Assembly: GCA_964577145.1 (NCBI GenBank)
Contig: CAZNXM010000035.1
Coordinates: 1-15,867, forward strand
Length of the DNA stretch: 15,867 nucleotides
Origin: MGIIa-K1 sp964577145
Lineage (GTDB): Archaea > Thermoplasmatota > Poseidoniia > Poseidoniales > Poseidoniaceae
Direction of reading: 5' to 3'
Positions 8,229 to 14,540 of the stretch are shown one piece after another (positions within the stretch are counted from its first letter, which is position 1; every line of letters begins with the position of its first letter). The notes under the pieces are model-generated. The model was not told where the DNA came from. It ran no database searches and worked only from the letters and a program-made list of their open reading frames with translations. The position numbers were made by a program, and so were the translations under genes.

Positions 8229-8387
8229 ATGGACATACCGTGGTGGGTTTGGACTCTAAATATCGTTGGAGTTAGCGCTGCAGCATGGTTTCTTACTTGG
8301 CGATTAAAAAGCAAATTATCTGAAGTAGAAGACCGGCATGTGATGGGTGGAATCCGTCACAGAAAGCGACTTCTTGAGGCCGAATGA
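8229..8387 (+). CDS. 52-residue single-pass membrane microprotein
   Basis: This short reading frame fills the gap between the ferredoxin and corA genes. ATG 8229 follows the ferredoxin stop by 9 bases in CTGAGTTGATTTTATG, matching the other coupled junctions here. The product begins MDIPWWVWTLNIVG and has one membrane segment (about 5-24, through SAAAWFLTW). A basic cytoplasmic tail with Arg/Lys/His and acidic residues follows (WRLKSKLSEVEDRH, then IRHRKRLLEAE). With the positive residues after the segment, the tail should lie in the cytoplasm. No family is recognised. Position suggests a helper of the ferredoxin or of CorA; no motif proves it. Confidence 0.65.
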   Translation: MDIPWWVWTLNIVGVSAAAWFLTWRLKSKLSEVEDRHVMGGIRHRKRLLEAE

Positions 8388-8427
8388 AGCCCAAAAAGGC
8401 ATATGGCTGCCACTCCGAGGCGCAAAC

Positions 8428-9417
8428 ATGGCCGAGTTGCGACTCTATACTACCGGCGAGGGCGTTATTGCCCAGTCAGAGTTTGCATTAGATGGGCTTG
8501 CCGACACTATCAAAGGAAAGGGTTCGGCTTGGTTAGATATTCTCAAGCCAAATGAAGAGGTGAAAACATTCCTCGAAGAGCTAGGTGTCGATGAATTAGC
8601 GGTTGAGGATATTTTCGGACATGCTAGCGATACTGTTCAAAGGTTCCACGGTCACCGATTCATTGTTGTTCGAGCACGAGATGCTGATAACCGACTCGAC
8701 ACCGAGCCCGTTGCAATTATTTTGAAAGGGGACCTGATGATTACCGTCAGGGGTACTCGTATACCTGCACTCGATGTATTCAGCCGTCGTCTCAAGACCG
8801 CTGATGATGATGAAGTTGCGATGGGTGTGGATTTCCTACTCTACGAATTACTTGATTCGATTGCTGATGATTGGACACCAATTCTTTCTGAATATTCCAA
8901 CAAATTAGATAATTTGGAGTACCAAGTATTCGACCCGGCTGAGGCGTATGACGGTCTGCTCGAAGGACTTCACGACCTCAAGCGACTTCTTCGTGAGGCA
9001 AGTAAGTCAATCGAATCACTTCAGAGCGCATGTTTGAGGATTCTCAAACCCGGTGAGCGCCTAATTAACGAGAATACCTTGCCATTCTTCACCGACCTTC
9101 AGCAATTATCTACAACTCTGGTTAAGCGCTGTGCGGCCTATTCTGCTGGTGCTACAAGCACACGGGATACTTATCTCTCTCACGTCAGTATGGATCTCGC
9201 TCGCTCAAATGCCCAGTTGACTGAAGTGATGACTACATTGACCATTATCGGTGCAATAATGCTGCCTCTAACTCTTATCGCAGGCGTATTTGGCATGAAT
9301 ACTCAACTCCCATTCAATGCAAGTGAGATTGGTTTCTGGCCCGTTATTGGAATAATGAGTGCCTTTACACTAATGATGCTCGGCTACTTCAGTAAGAAGG
9401 GCTGGCTAAGAAAATGA
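8428..9417 (+). CDS. corA: CorA-family magnesium/divalent cation transporter
   Basis: CorA forms homopentameric Mg2+ (and Co2+/Ni2+) channels gated by cytoplasmic metal sites. The 329-residue length is typical. A long acidic cytoplasmic domain (about 1-265) with helical stretches is followed by two C-terminal membrane segments (about 270-288 and 300-322). The selectivity motif GMN lies at 289-291 in GVFGMNTQLPF, at the end of the first segment. The C-terminus is basic (KKGWLRK), as usual. ATG 8428 is chosen over GTG 8347: GAGG sits 8 bases before it, homologous CorA proteins start near MAELRLY, and the earlier start would overlap the microprotein gene. Confidence 0.92.
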   Translation: MAELRLYTTGEGVIAQSEFALDGLADTIKGKGSAWLDILKPNEEVKTFLEELGVDELAVEDIFGHASDTVQRFHGHRFIVVRARDADNRLDTEPVAIILKGDLMITVRGTRIPALDVFSRRLKTADDDEVAMGVDFLLYELLDSIADDWTPILSEYSNKLDNLEYQVFDPAEAYDGLLEGLHDLKRLLREASKSIESLQSACLRILKPGERLINENTLPFFTDLQQLSTTLVKRCAAYSAGATSTRDTYLSHVSMDLARSNAQLTEVMTTLTIIGAIMLPLTLIAGVFGMNTQLPFNASEIGFWPVIGIMSAFTLMMLGYFSKKGWLRK

Positions 9418-9426
9418 GGGATTGGA

Positions 9427-9723
9427 GTGGGTCGAAAACAGGCTGCTCTGCAGAGAAAGGTCGCTCGCCTAGCAGGAGAGTGGAATGACCCTCATGACGA
9501 GGTTGCTTGGGCCAAACGCGATATTGTCCAAAATATCGTTGTAAGTGAAGATGGAGAAGTTCAACTCACAATCAAACCATCACGGCCTCATTGCCCATGC
9601 TGCCTTATCGATCTCAATAATTTCCGGAAGAAAATGAGTGGATTGAAAGGGGTTTCTTTTGTTGAATTCAAAATCGTCGGTGTTCCTGCATCTGACCGCT
9701 GGGAACGTACCCTCAACCGTTGA
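9427..9723 (+). CDS. MIP18/DUF59-like protein, possible Fe-S cluster assembly factor
   Basis: The 98-residue protein begins with a basic helix (GRKQAALQRKVARLAG). A core resembling the MIP18 (DUF59) fold follows: a strand IVQNIVVSEDGEVQLTIKPS, here IVQNIVVSED then VQLTIKPS, a Cys-rich turn HCPCC (in place of the single family Cys), a helix, and the strand GVSFVEFKIVGVP. It ends RWERTLNR. MIP18-like proteins help deliver Fe-S clusters. Nearby ferredoxin fits this, but the assignment rests on pattern resemblance only. The start is GTG 9427, with GGATTGG just upstream, 9 bases after the corA stop. The stop lies 1 base from the convergent neighbour. Confidence 0.5.
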   Translation: MGRKQAALQRKVARLAGEWNDPHDEVAWAKRDIVQNIVVSEDGEVQLTIKPSRPHCPCCLIDLNNFRKKMSGLKGVSFVEFKIVGVPASDRWERTLNR

Positions 9724-9724
9724 T

Positions 9725-10051
9725 TCAAAGAAACCTGTTGAGTCGGTTTTGCATTCTTTCTAATCCGCCACCAGCCCATTGCTTCTTCATCTCACCATCG
9801 ACGAAGAGAACATTGAACGGTAGTACATCGACACCGGAAACCCAATCATGAGCAATTTTGAATCGGCCAAATCCAGGCTCATCAAGAAGTATCTTGCCGA
9901 TTCTTACACCTTCAGGTACTGTGAATTCTTCTAATTCTGCAGTCCAAGTTTTGCAGGCTGCACAATCGTTCTTTCCAAGCATCAACATCGCAATTGGTGC
10001 TGAGAGAAAATCCTCCCAATCCTTTGGGCCGAGATGCTCCAATTGAATCAC
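9725..10051 (-). CDS. thioredoxin-like protein with CAAC active site
   Basis: The 108-residue protein has a thioredoxin-like fold: strand IAMLMLGKNDCAACKTW, with the redox motif C-A-A-C where thioredoxin has CGPC, and later LPFNVLFVDGE, giving the expected cis-Pro before a beta strand. It ends with an amphipathic helix (GLERMQNRLNRFL). The preceding residue is Asp rather than the usual Trp. The gene begins 4 bases after the peroxiredoxin stop, so it is likely its electron donor or a related disulfide reductase. GTG 10051 is chosen because a longer reading to 10195 would overlap the peroxiredoxin gene; TTG 10042, with GGTGAT upstream, is an alternative start. Confidence 0.75.
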   Translation of the reverse strand: MIQLEHLGPKDWEDFLSAPIAMLMLGKNDCAACKTWTAELEEFTVPEGVRIGKILLDEPGFGRFKIAHDWVSGVDVLPFNVLFVDGEMKKQWAGGGLERMQNRLNRFL

Positions 10052-10055
10052 CGAA

Positions 10056-10583
10056 TCAAGCGACGTAATCGTCGCCCTTGGACCAATTTGCACCACACAA
10101 GCCACCGGCTTGGGTAGCTTGACAGGTGCGAAGGATCTCTGCTGGTGAGCGACCTGCGTCCATTCCGTTAATGGAGTACATCTGTACATTTCCATCAGGG
10201 TCTACTAGAACGGTTCCACGGAAGCCGACTCCGACAGCCTTGTTCATCATATCAAAGGCCTTAGTGACCTTGTGAGTTGTGTCTGCAAGAACTGGGTGAG
10301 TTACACCGCCTGGGAAAATCTCCTTGTCAGCAAACCACGCATTGTGGCTAAACCATGAATCGGTGGAACAGCCAATTACAGTTATTCCATCGTCCTCGAA
10401 TTCTTCCTTTAGAGATTCGAAGCCAACGATTTCAGTTGGGCAGATAAAAGTGAAATCTAGAGGATACCAATAGATGACATACCATTTGCCAGCGAGCTCT
10501 TCGCTCGACATCATTCTCTTCTCACCATTATCGTAAACTGTTGTGCTCCATTCCGGTGCTTGCTTTCCAATCATGTTACCCAT
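10056..10583 (-). CDS. 2-Cys peroxiredoxin (AhpC/Prx1 type)
   Basis: It reduces hydrogen peroxide and organic hydroperoxides. The product of 175 residues has the peroxidatic site PLDFTFICPTEIVGF, with the catalytic Cys in ICPTE, the conserved Arg in VGFRGTVLVDPDG, and the resolving Cys in the C-terminal GGLCGANW segment, typical of the typical 2-Cys class. ATG 10583 is preferred over ATG 10589 because GAGGA lies about 7 bases before it. The thioredoxin-like gene follows immediately, which supports a peroxidase/reductant pair. The 52 bases upstream, to the preceding stop, show no clear TATA box, though a separate promoter is possible. Confidence 0.94.
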   Translation of the reverse strand: MGNMIGKQAPEWSTTVYDNGEKRMMSSEELAGKWYVIYWYPLDFTFICPTEIVGFESLKEEFEDDGITVIGCSTDSWFSHNAWFADKEIFPGGVTHPVLADTTHKVTKAFDMMNKAVGVGFRGTVLVDPDGNVQMYSINGMDAGRSPAEILRTCQATQAGGLCGANWSKGDDYVA

Positions 10584-10635
10584 GAACATTCCTCAAATTG
10601 CCGAAAAGGAAGCCATACATGAAGGTGTGCTTTCA

Positions 10636-11412
10636 TCACTCAAATGGGTCGAGATGAATTAATTGTTCAATATCTATTCTCTTGTATCCGCGCTCTTCGG
10701 CATCAATTCCCGCTCGCTTGAGCATTCTTCGCATCCAACCAAGCATCATTAGGTCCTTCATCCGGTCTAAGGATTCGATGAATCCCGATGGATTTCCACC
10801 GAGTTGTGCATGTTCACGAATGCTATGCCCAGTTTCATCTACCACATCATAGTAGAGTAAGAGTAATTCTTCAACCGCTGCATCTGTAATCGGCATTCCT
10901 GCAAAACTACGAGCCATCTTTCGCAAAGCCATTGGAGTTAGAGCAGAACCACTCACCTGGCCTTCTAGCAAATCTTCCTCTGGTTCAGATTCTACGGTTT
11001 CGGCTTCTTCGCTTGGCTCCGAAACTATGATTTTGAGATGACGTGGTTTGATTGTAGCAACCCTATCCTTGGCCGCGGACATTTCAGCAGTATTCAGGAT
11101 ACGCTTGAGATGGCTTTCAAGGTGTTCGATCCCCGCCTGAACCGCTTCAGAACCAACGCTTTCAAGATCGCTAAGGCGTTCAATCATCAATTCACGGGTG
11201 CGATTATAATTGAGGCGAGTTCGATTGGTATCGTCCAAGGTCTTTTTCTCTGGAGTTGCTGAAAGAGTAGCAGATTCCATCGATGGGACCATTCGGTCTA
11301 TTTCGGCAACTAACTCTTCGACAAGTTGTTGTTTAACGGCACCAGCAAGACGCATTTCTGTAAATGATGAGGCTACTGCGCCGATATGACTAGGGGAATA
11401 GGGCTTGGCCAT
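10636..11412 (-). CDS. internally duplicated protein with histone-fold-like signatures
   Basis: The 258-residue protein has no family I can name. It contains an internal repeat that aligns without gaps. Residues 6-48 match 159-201 (shared P7/P160, A14/A167, S16/S169, F17/F170, M20/M173, A25/A178, L30/L183, D39/D192, S44/S197). Residues 102-129 match 227-254 (shared R, L, A, A, I, L). Each unit reads helix - short loop - long helix - spacer - A..A......I....L. The 89-130 segment (EAVQAGIEHLESHLKRIL, then RVATIKPRHLKIIV) strongly recalls the long helix, second loop and third helix of histone H2A and archaeal histones. An acidic linker (132-150) joins the halves. ATG 11412 has GGTGGAGTGA just upstream, overlapping the previous stop. 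A DNA-binding or scaffold role is inference. Confidence 0.75.
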   Translation of the reverse strand: MAKPYSPSHIGAVASSFTEMRLAGAVKQQLVEELVAEIDRMVPSMESATLSATPEKKTLDDTNRTRLNYNRTRELMIERLSDLESVGSEAVQAGIEHLESHLKRILNTAEMSAAKDRVATIKPRHLKIIVSEPSEEAETVESEPEEDLLEGQVSGSALTPMALRKMARSFAGMPITDAAVEELLLLYYDVVDETGHSIREHAQLGGNPSGFIESLDRMKDLMMLGWMRRMLKRAGIDAEERGYKRIDIEQLIHLDPFE

Positions 11413-11414
11413 CT

Positions 11415-11681
11415 TCACTCCACCAGTCCGTCCTCGCGCCCGAGGGCTTGAGAGACTTCCCATGCGTGAAGGCATTCATGACCACCGAGGAATCCGCCGG
11501 CTTCACGTGAAGGACCAATGAATTCAGAGCCACAGAATTGGCAGAAAACCTGTACAATCATTTCGTTGTAATAGGTCCCGTTTGCAGTAACGCGCTTCAT
11601 GATGCGCTTGCCGACATCACTTTCATTCCAATCGCTTGTCTTCTCAGTGATATCTTCGTCAATAATGATTTCTTCTTCCAT
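11415..11681 (-). CDS. small acidic zinc-binding protein
   Basis: The 88-residue protein is not recognised as a named family. The N-terminal 24 residues are acidic (EEEIIIDEDITEKTSD). A beta hairpin-like section follows (RVTANGTYYNEMIVQVFC). Then comes a likely zinc site, CQFC (C47, C50) with H68, C70 and H72 in GGHECLHAW, giving C-x2-C-x17-H-x-C-x-H. It resembles a single compact zinc finger. The gene sits between the peptidase and the histone-like gene: GGTGA, containing the upstream stop, precedes ATG 11681, and its own stop ends 2 bases before the next ATG. A partner of the histone-like protein is possible but unproven. Confidence 0.75.
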   Translation of the reverse strand: MEEEIIIDEDITEKTSDWNESDVGKRIMKRVTANGTYYNEMIVQVFCQFCGSEFIGPSREAGGFLGGHECLHAWEVSQALGREDGLVE

Positions 11682-11686
11682 ATTAT

Positions 11687-12757
11687 TCACCATTCCGTAA
11701 TCCATGGCCAGGCGCCACCAGCAGTGATTGGCCTCATGCCTTCACCATCCCGTACCCACGTATCCTCGCTTCCAATTGAACCTGTGGTATGGACTACCTT
11801 TGGCTCAATAGCCATGGTTCCGCCCACCGGTAATGGACGGTCGAATCCTTCAGCAACAATTGGGGTTTCGTCGAGTTGGAGGCCAACTGAATGACCGAGG
11901 AAGCGAGATTGGTCTGGTGCCATTCCCATCAAATTGTCAGCATGACCTAATTCGGTTGCAAGTGCGAGTCCTTCTCGCCATGCTTGTGAACAATCGAGCC
12001 CTTGGTCGAGCACATCGACCACGGTGTCTTTGACAGCAATCATATCTTCAAGACGCTGTTTCCATTCGCTTGAGAGCGAGCCTGCAACAAACATTCGTGT
12101 CGCATCGACAACATACCCGCGGTGGAGATGAACAAGGTCGACAAGAACTGGTTCATTTGCCTTGATCGTTGAAAATCCTGACCCCATGGATGCCATTGGA
12201 TGCGGCCCAGTGCCGCCGATTGCAGAGTCGAAAAACGATGGAATTCCACCGGCACGTCCAGCTACAATGACCCCCCGGTCACATTGGAGTGGGAATCGGC
12301 GCATCTGGACATTGCCACCAAAACCTGCAGCCCTACTAACGGCCTCTGCAGCGGCAACCAATTCGATTTCGGATACTCCTTCTCCGCCAACTGCTGCAAC
12401 TGCTTCGAACATCTGTAACTGGATTTCAGCGCCATCAGCCATCATTTGCAGTTCCCATTCCGACTTGACCTCACGTTGGCTTTGAACCAATGAAGTCACA
12501 TCATCAGTAGAGCCTAACTTTTCGGCAAAGCGGTTTACAAATCCGCCGGGTATTTCGGTAAATTGTAATGCAGGCGTACAACCGATTTCNNNNNNNNNNN
12601 NNNNNNNNNNNNNNNNNNNNNNNNNNNNNNNNNNNNNNNNNNNNNNNNNNNNNNNNNNNNNNNNNNNNNNNNNNNNNNNNNNNNNNNNNCCGACTAGGGT
12701 GTTGAAGCCGTCCTCCATGGTGCAAACGGGTAGCCAATGGTTCAAAACGACTCCCAT
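11687..12757 (-). CDS. M24-family metallopeptidase (Xaa-Pro dipeptidase-like), interrupted by assembly gap
   Basis: The C-terminal pita-bread domain carries all five dinuclear metal ligands: Asp near 12138 (VLVDLVHLH), Asp near 12106 (YVVDATRMF), His at 11891-11893 (FLGHSVGLQ), Glu near 11805 (AIEPKVV) and Glu near 11766 (GSEDTWV). This indicates an active aminopeptidase or prolidase cleaving Xaa-Pro bonds. The connector REVKSEWELQMM at its N-side is also typical. The first 100 codons are broken by 100 N (12590-12689). Beyond the gap, ATG 12757 gives MGVVLNHWLPVCTMEDGF in the same frame, with GTGA 8 bases upstream. It plausibly starts the creatinase-type N-domain, but this start is tentative. 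The N-domain would be about 30 residues short, so the true gap may exceed 100 bases. Confidence 0.85.
   Translation of the reverse strand: MGVVLNHWLPVCTMEDGFNTLVXXXXXXXXXXXXXXXXXXXXXXXXXXXXXXXXXXEIGCTPALQFTEIPGGFVNRFAEKLGSTDDVTSLVQSQREVKSEWELQMMADGAEIQLQMFEAVAAVGGEGVSEIELVAAAEAVSRAAGFGGNVQMRRFPLQCDRGVIVAGRAGGIPSFFDSAIGGTGPHPMASMGSGFSTIKANEPVLVDLVHLHRGYVVDATRMFVAGSLSSEWKQRLEDMIAVKDTVVDVLDQGLDCSQAWREGLALATELGHADNLMGMAPDQSRFLGHSVGLQLDETPIVAEGFDRPLPVGGTMAIEPKVVHTTGSIGSEDTWVRDGEGMRPITAGGAWPWITEW
12590..12689. other. assembly gap, 100 N
   Basis: A run of exactly 100 unknown bases lies inside the M24 peptidase gene. A round 100 is the usual scaffolding placeholder, so the real length is not known. 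If the peptidase is intact the missing length must keep its frame. Any order or orientation error would also fall here. Confidence 0.95.
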
Positions 12758-12812
12758 TCGGCATTTCACGAAATTCAAAGGATTCTTAGTGCAAATACTG
12801 TTGGGGGTATTG

Positions 12813-13589
12813 ATGCATACCTCTGGCAAAGTTCTCTTGATAATCGGCGGGCTCATCCTACTCGGAGGTATTGGGATGATGCTTGGCGGAGGCGCTATTG
12901 CTTCAGATGGAGTCGACGACCTCGAAAATTTCGAGCCCACATATTTGGAAGAAAACTCAATGTCCGGTTCATTAACAATTACGGATTATGACGGTTTTGG
13001 TGAACTTGGATTTTCATTCTGGGTAAAGGGTACGCATGTTGATGCTGATAACAATAGCATGTGGGATGATTGTGAAAATGTAAACCTCACATTGTCAAAC
13101 AGTACCGCAGATGATTTGTTTTATTCTGATTGTTCATATGATGATAATTACTCAGCAAGTGAAGAGCGAGGAGATGAACATACCGAAGCGCAAGGTCTAA
13201 TTTGGGTTGGTCAAGGATGTTTATTGGATTGCACAAATGGGACCTATTTCTTTGATTCAAATACCCCCGTTTGGGTTCAATATGATGATGAAGTTCTAGG
13301 TGAAGTATTTGGAGATCTTGGCCAAGTACTTGGTGGTGGAATGCTAATGGCTGGTTCATGGTGTTTCATTGGATGTGGAGGCTTTTTGATGATTCTTGGA
13401 TTAATTTTTGGATTAGCGATTAATTCTAATCCTGGACAGGTCATTATTCAGCAACCTGGAATGGTAATGCAGCAACCCATGATGCAACAACCTGCGCAAA
13501 CTCAGATGTCGCAACCGGTTTTCGAGCAACCGAAGGTCTACGAACAACCGGCAATCGAGACCAATGACCCACCACCCGGTGGGATCTAA
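12813..13589 (+). CDS. two-segment membrane protein with extracytoplasmic domain and Gln/Pro-rich tail
   Basis: This 258-residue protein is not recognised. Residues 6-30 (GKVLLIIGGLILLGGIG) form a Gly-rich membrane anchor without a cleavage site. Residues 31-165 are acidic and Asn-rich, carry Cys pairs (DDCENVN, SDCSYDD, GCLLDCTNG), four Asn-x-Ser/Thr sequons and a DADNNSMWDD stretch that resembles a calcium-binding loop. This suits an extracytoplasmic domain. A second membrane segment (about 172-203) is followed by a 55-residue tail rich in Gln, Met and Pro (repeated QQP units), probably cytoplasmic and disordered. ATG 12813 has GGGGGT 5 bases upstream. It is divergent from the peptidase and convergent, with 0 bases between stops, to the methyltransferase. 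Confidence 0.8.
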   Translation: MHTSGKVLLIIGGLILLGGIGMMLGGGAIASDGVDDLENFEPTYLEENSMSGSLTITDYDGFGELGFSFWVKGTHVDADNNSMWDDCENVNLTLSNSTADDLFYSDCSYDDNYSASEERGDEHTEAQGLIWVGQGCLLDCTNGTYFFDSNTPVWVQYDDEVLGEVFGDLGQVLGGGMLMAGSWCFIGCGGFLMILGLIFGLAINSNPGQVIIQQPGMVMQQPMMQQPAQTQMSQPVFEQPKVYEQPAIETNDPPPGGI

Positions 13590-14531
13590 TCAGGATTCGA
13601 TAACTGGCGCAACCCAAGCATCGGTTTGGGCCAGCCTTTCTTCGGCTATTGCGCAGTACTCTTCGGAAAGATCGAGCCCAACATAACGGCGCCCGCACAT
13701 CTTTGCAGCAACTGCAGTTGTGCCTGAGCCAAGGAAGGGGTCTAGAACGACATCTCCGGCATAGGTGTACATCTCGATGCAACGCCGTGGTAATTCAACA
13801 GGGAATGGTGCAGGATGATTGACCCTGCGTGCTGATTCGGTCGGGAATGACCAAATCGACTTGGTATGTTGAATGAATTCATCTTTGACGATAGTGTCTA
13901 TGCGTCCTTCCGCCCTCTCTGTCTTTGAGCGAGCGAGTTTGTAATCCCCTTTTGAGAATATCAGCAGATACTCATGGATATCACGCAGGCAAGGATTGGA
14001 AGCACTCTGGAAACTTCCCCACGCACATGACGAGCCTGCGCTTGCACTCTTATCCCAAATTATCTCGCCGCGATGGAGGAATCCAATTTCATGCATAATG
14101 AGATTGATATGGCTCGCCAGTGGGATGTATGGCTTTCTTCCAAGATTAGCTACATTGACTACCATGCGCCCTCCCGGAGAAAGTACACGATAACACTCGG
14201 CGAAAACATCGTGGAGTAATCCAAGGTAATCGGATAGGCTGAGGTCCTCATCATAAGCCTTGGAAGCATTGTATGGAGGAGATGTTACGACGAGTTGAAT
14301 GCAATTATCTGGCAGCGGCATCTGTTTGCTATTGCCATTGATTACAACATCTGCTAATTCGGGTGGAAATTCATTATCTTCACCCACATCACGGCTCTTT
14401 ACTAGGTCATCATACATCTTAGCGCCATAATAGACCGAAGAATCGTGACCTTCGCGCTTGGATACCCCGAATGCGCTTGTCGTGGTCTTAGCACGCTTCT
14501 TCGCTCCTTCAAAGGGAGTTTCGCGCACCAT
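13590..14531 (-). CDS. DNA methyltransferase, beta class (N4-cytosine or N6-adenine), orphan
   Basis: The 313-residue enzyme has motif IV TSPPY (83-87) first and motif I DPFLGSGTT (264-272) near the C-terminus, followed by YVGLDLSEEY. This is the permuted order of beta-class MTases. TSPPY is common in m4C enzymes, but SPPY also occurs in m6A ones, so the target base is open. The middle contains a CYRVLSPGGRMVVNVANLG stretch, here YRVLSPGGRMVVNV, and DIHEYLLIFSKG. No restriction nuclease or specificity subunit lies next to it, so it is probably an orphan for chromosome methylation. ATG 14531 is taken; ATG 14540 is possible. A TATA-like CATATATG centred about 25 bases before 14531 suggests a leaderless message. 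Confidence 0.9.
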   Translation of the reverse strand: MVRETPFEGAKKRAKTTTSAFGVSKREGHDSSVYYGAKMYDDLVKSRDVGEDNEFPPELADVVINGNSKQMPLPDNCIQLVVTSPPYNASKAYDEDLSLSDYLGLLHDVFAECYRVLSPGGRMVVNVANLGRKPYIPLASHINLIMHEIGFLHRGEIIWDKSASAGSSCAWGSFQSASNPCLRDIHEYLLIFSKGDYKLARSKTERAEGRIDTIVKDEFIQHTKSIWSFPTESARRVNHPAPFPVELPRRCIEMYTYAGDVVLDPFLGSGTTAVAAKMCGRRYVGLDLSEEYCAIAEERLAQTDAWVAPVIES

Positions 14532-14540
14532 GCTCAGCAT

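Noticed and set aside
10052..10195. Longer start for the thioredoxin-like gene
   Set aside because: It would overlap the 3' end of the peroxiredoxin gene in another frame and adds no domain. GTG 10051 directly follows the peroxiredoxin stop.
12504..12764. Minus-strand frame spanning the N gap (MPNGSRFEPLATRL start)
   Set aside because: It runs in a different frame from the peptidase C-domain. It is coding only by virtue of unknown bases, and the frame-matched start at 12757 explains the region better. A frameshift in the gap cannot be excluded.
12758..12940. N-terminal extension of the peptidase frame to 12940
   Set aside because: It is antisense to the start of the membrane protein gene and gives a Pro/Ser-rich stretch unlike M24 proteins.
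13590..14531. Restriction-modification system
   Set aside because: Only the methyltransferase is present. The neighbours are a membrane protein and pgk, with no nuclease or specificity subunit.
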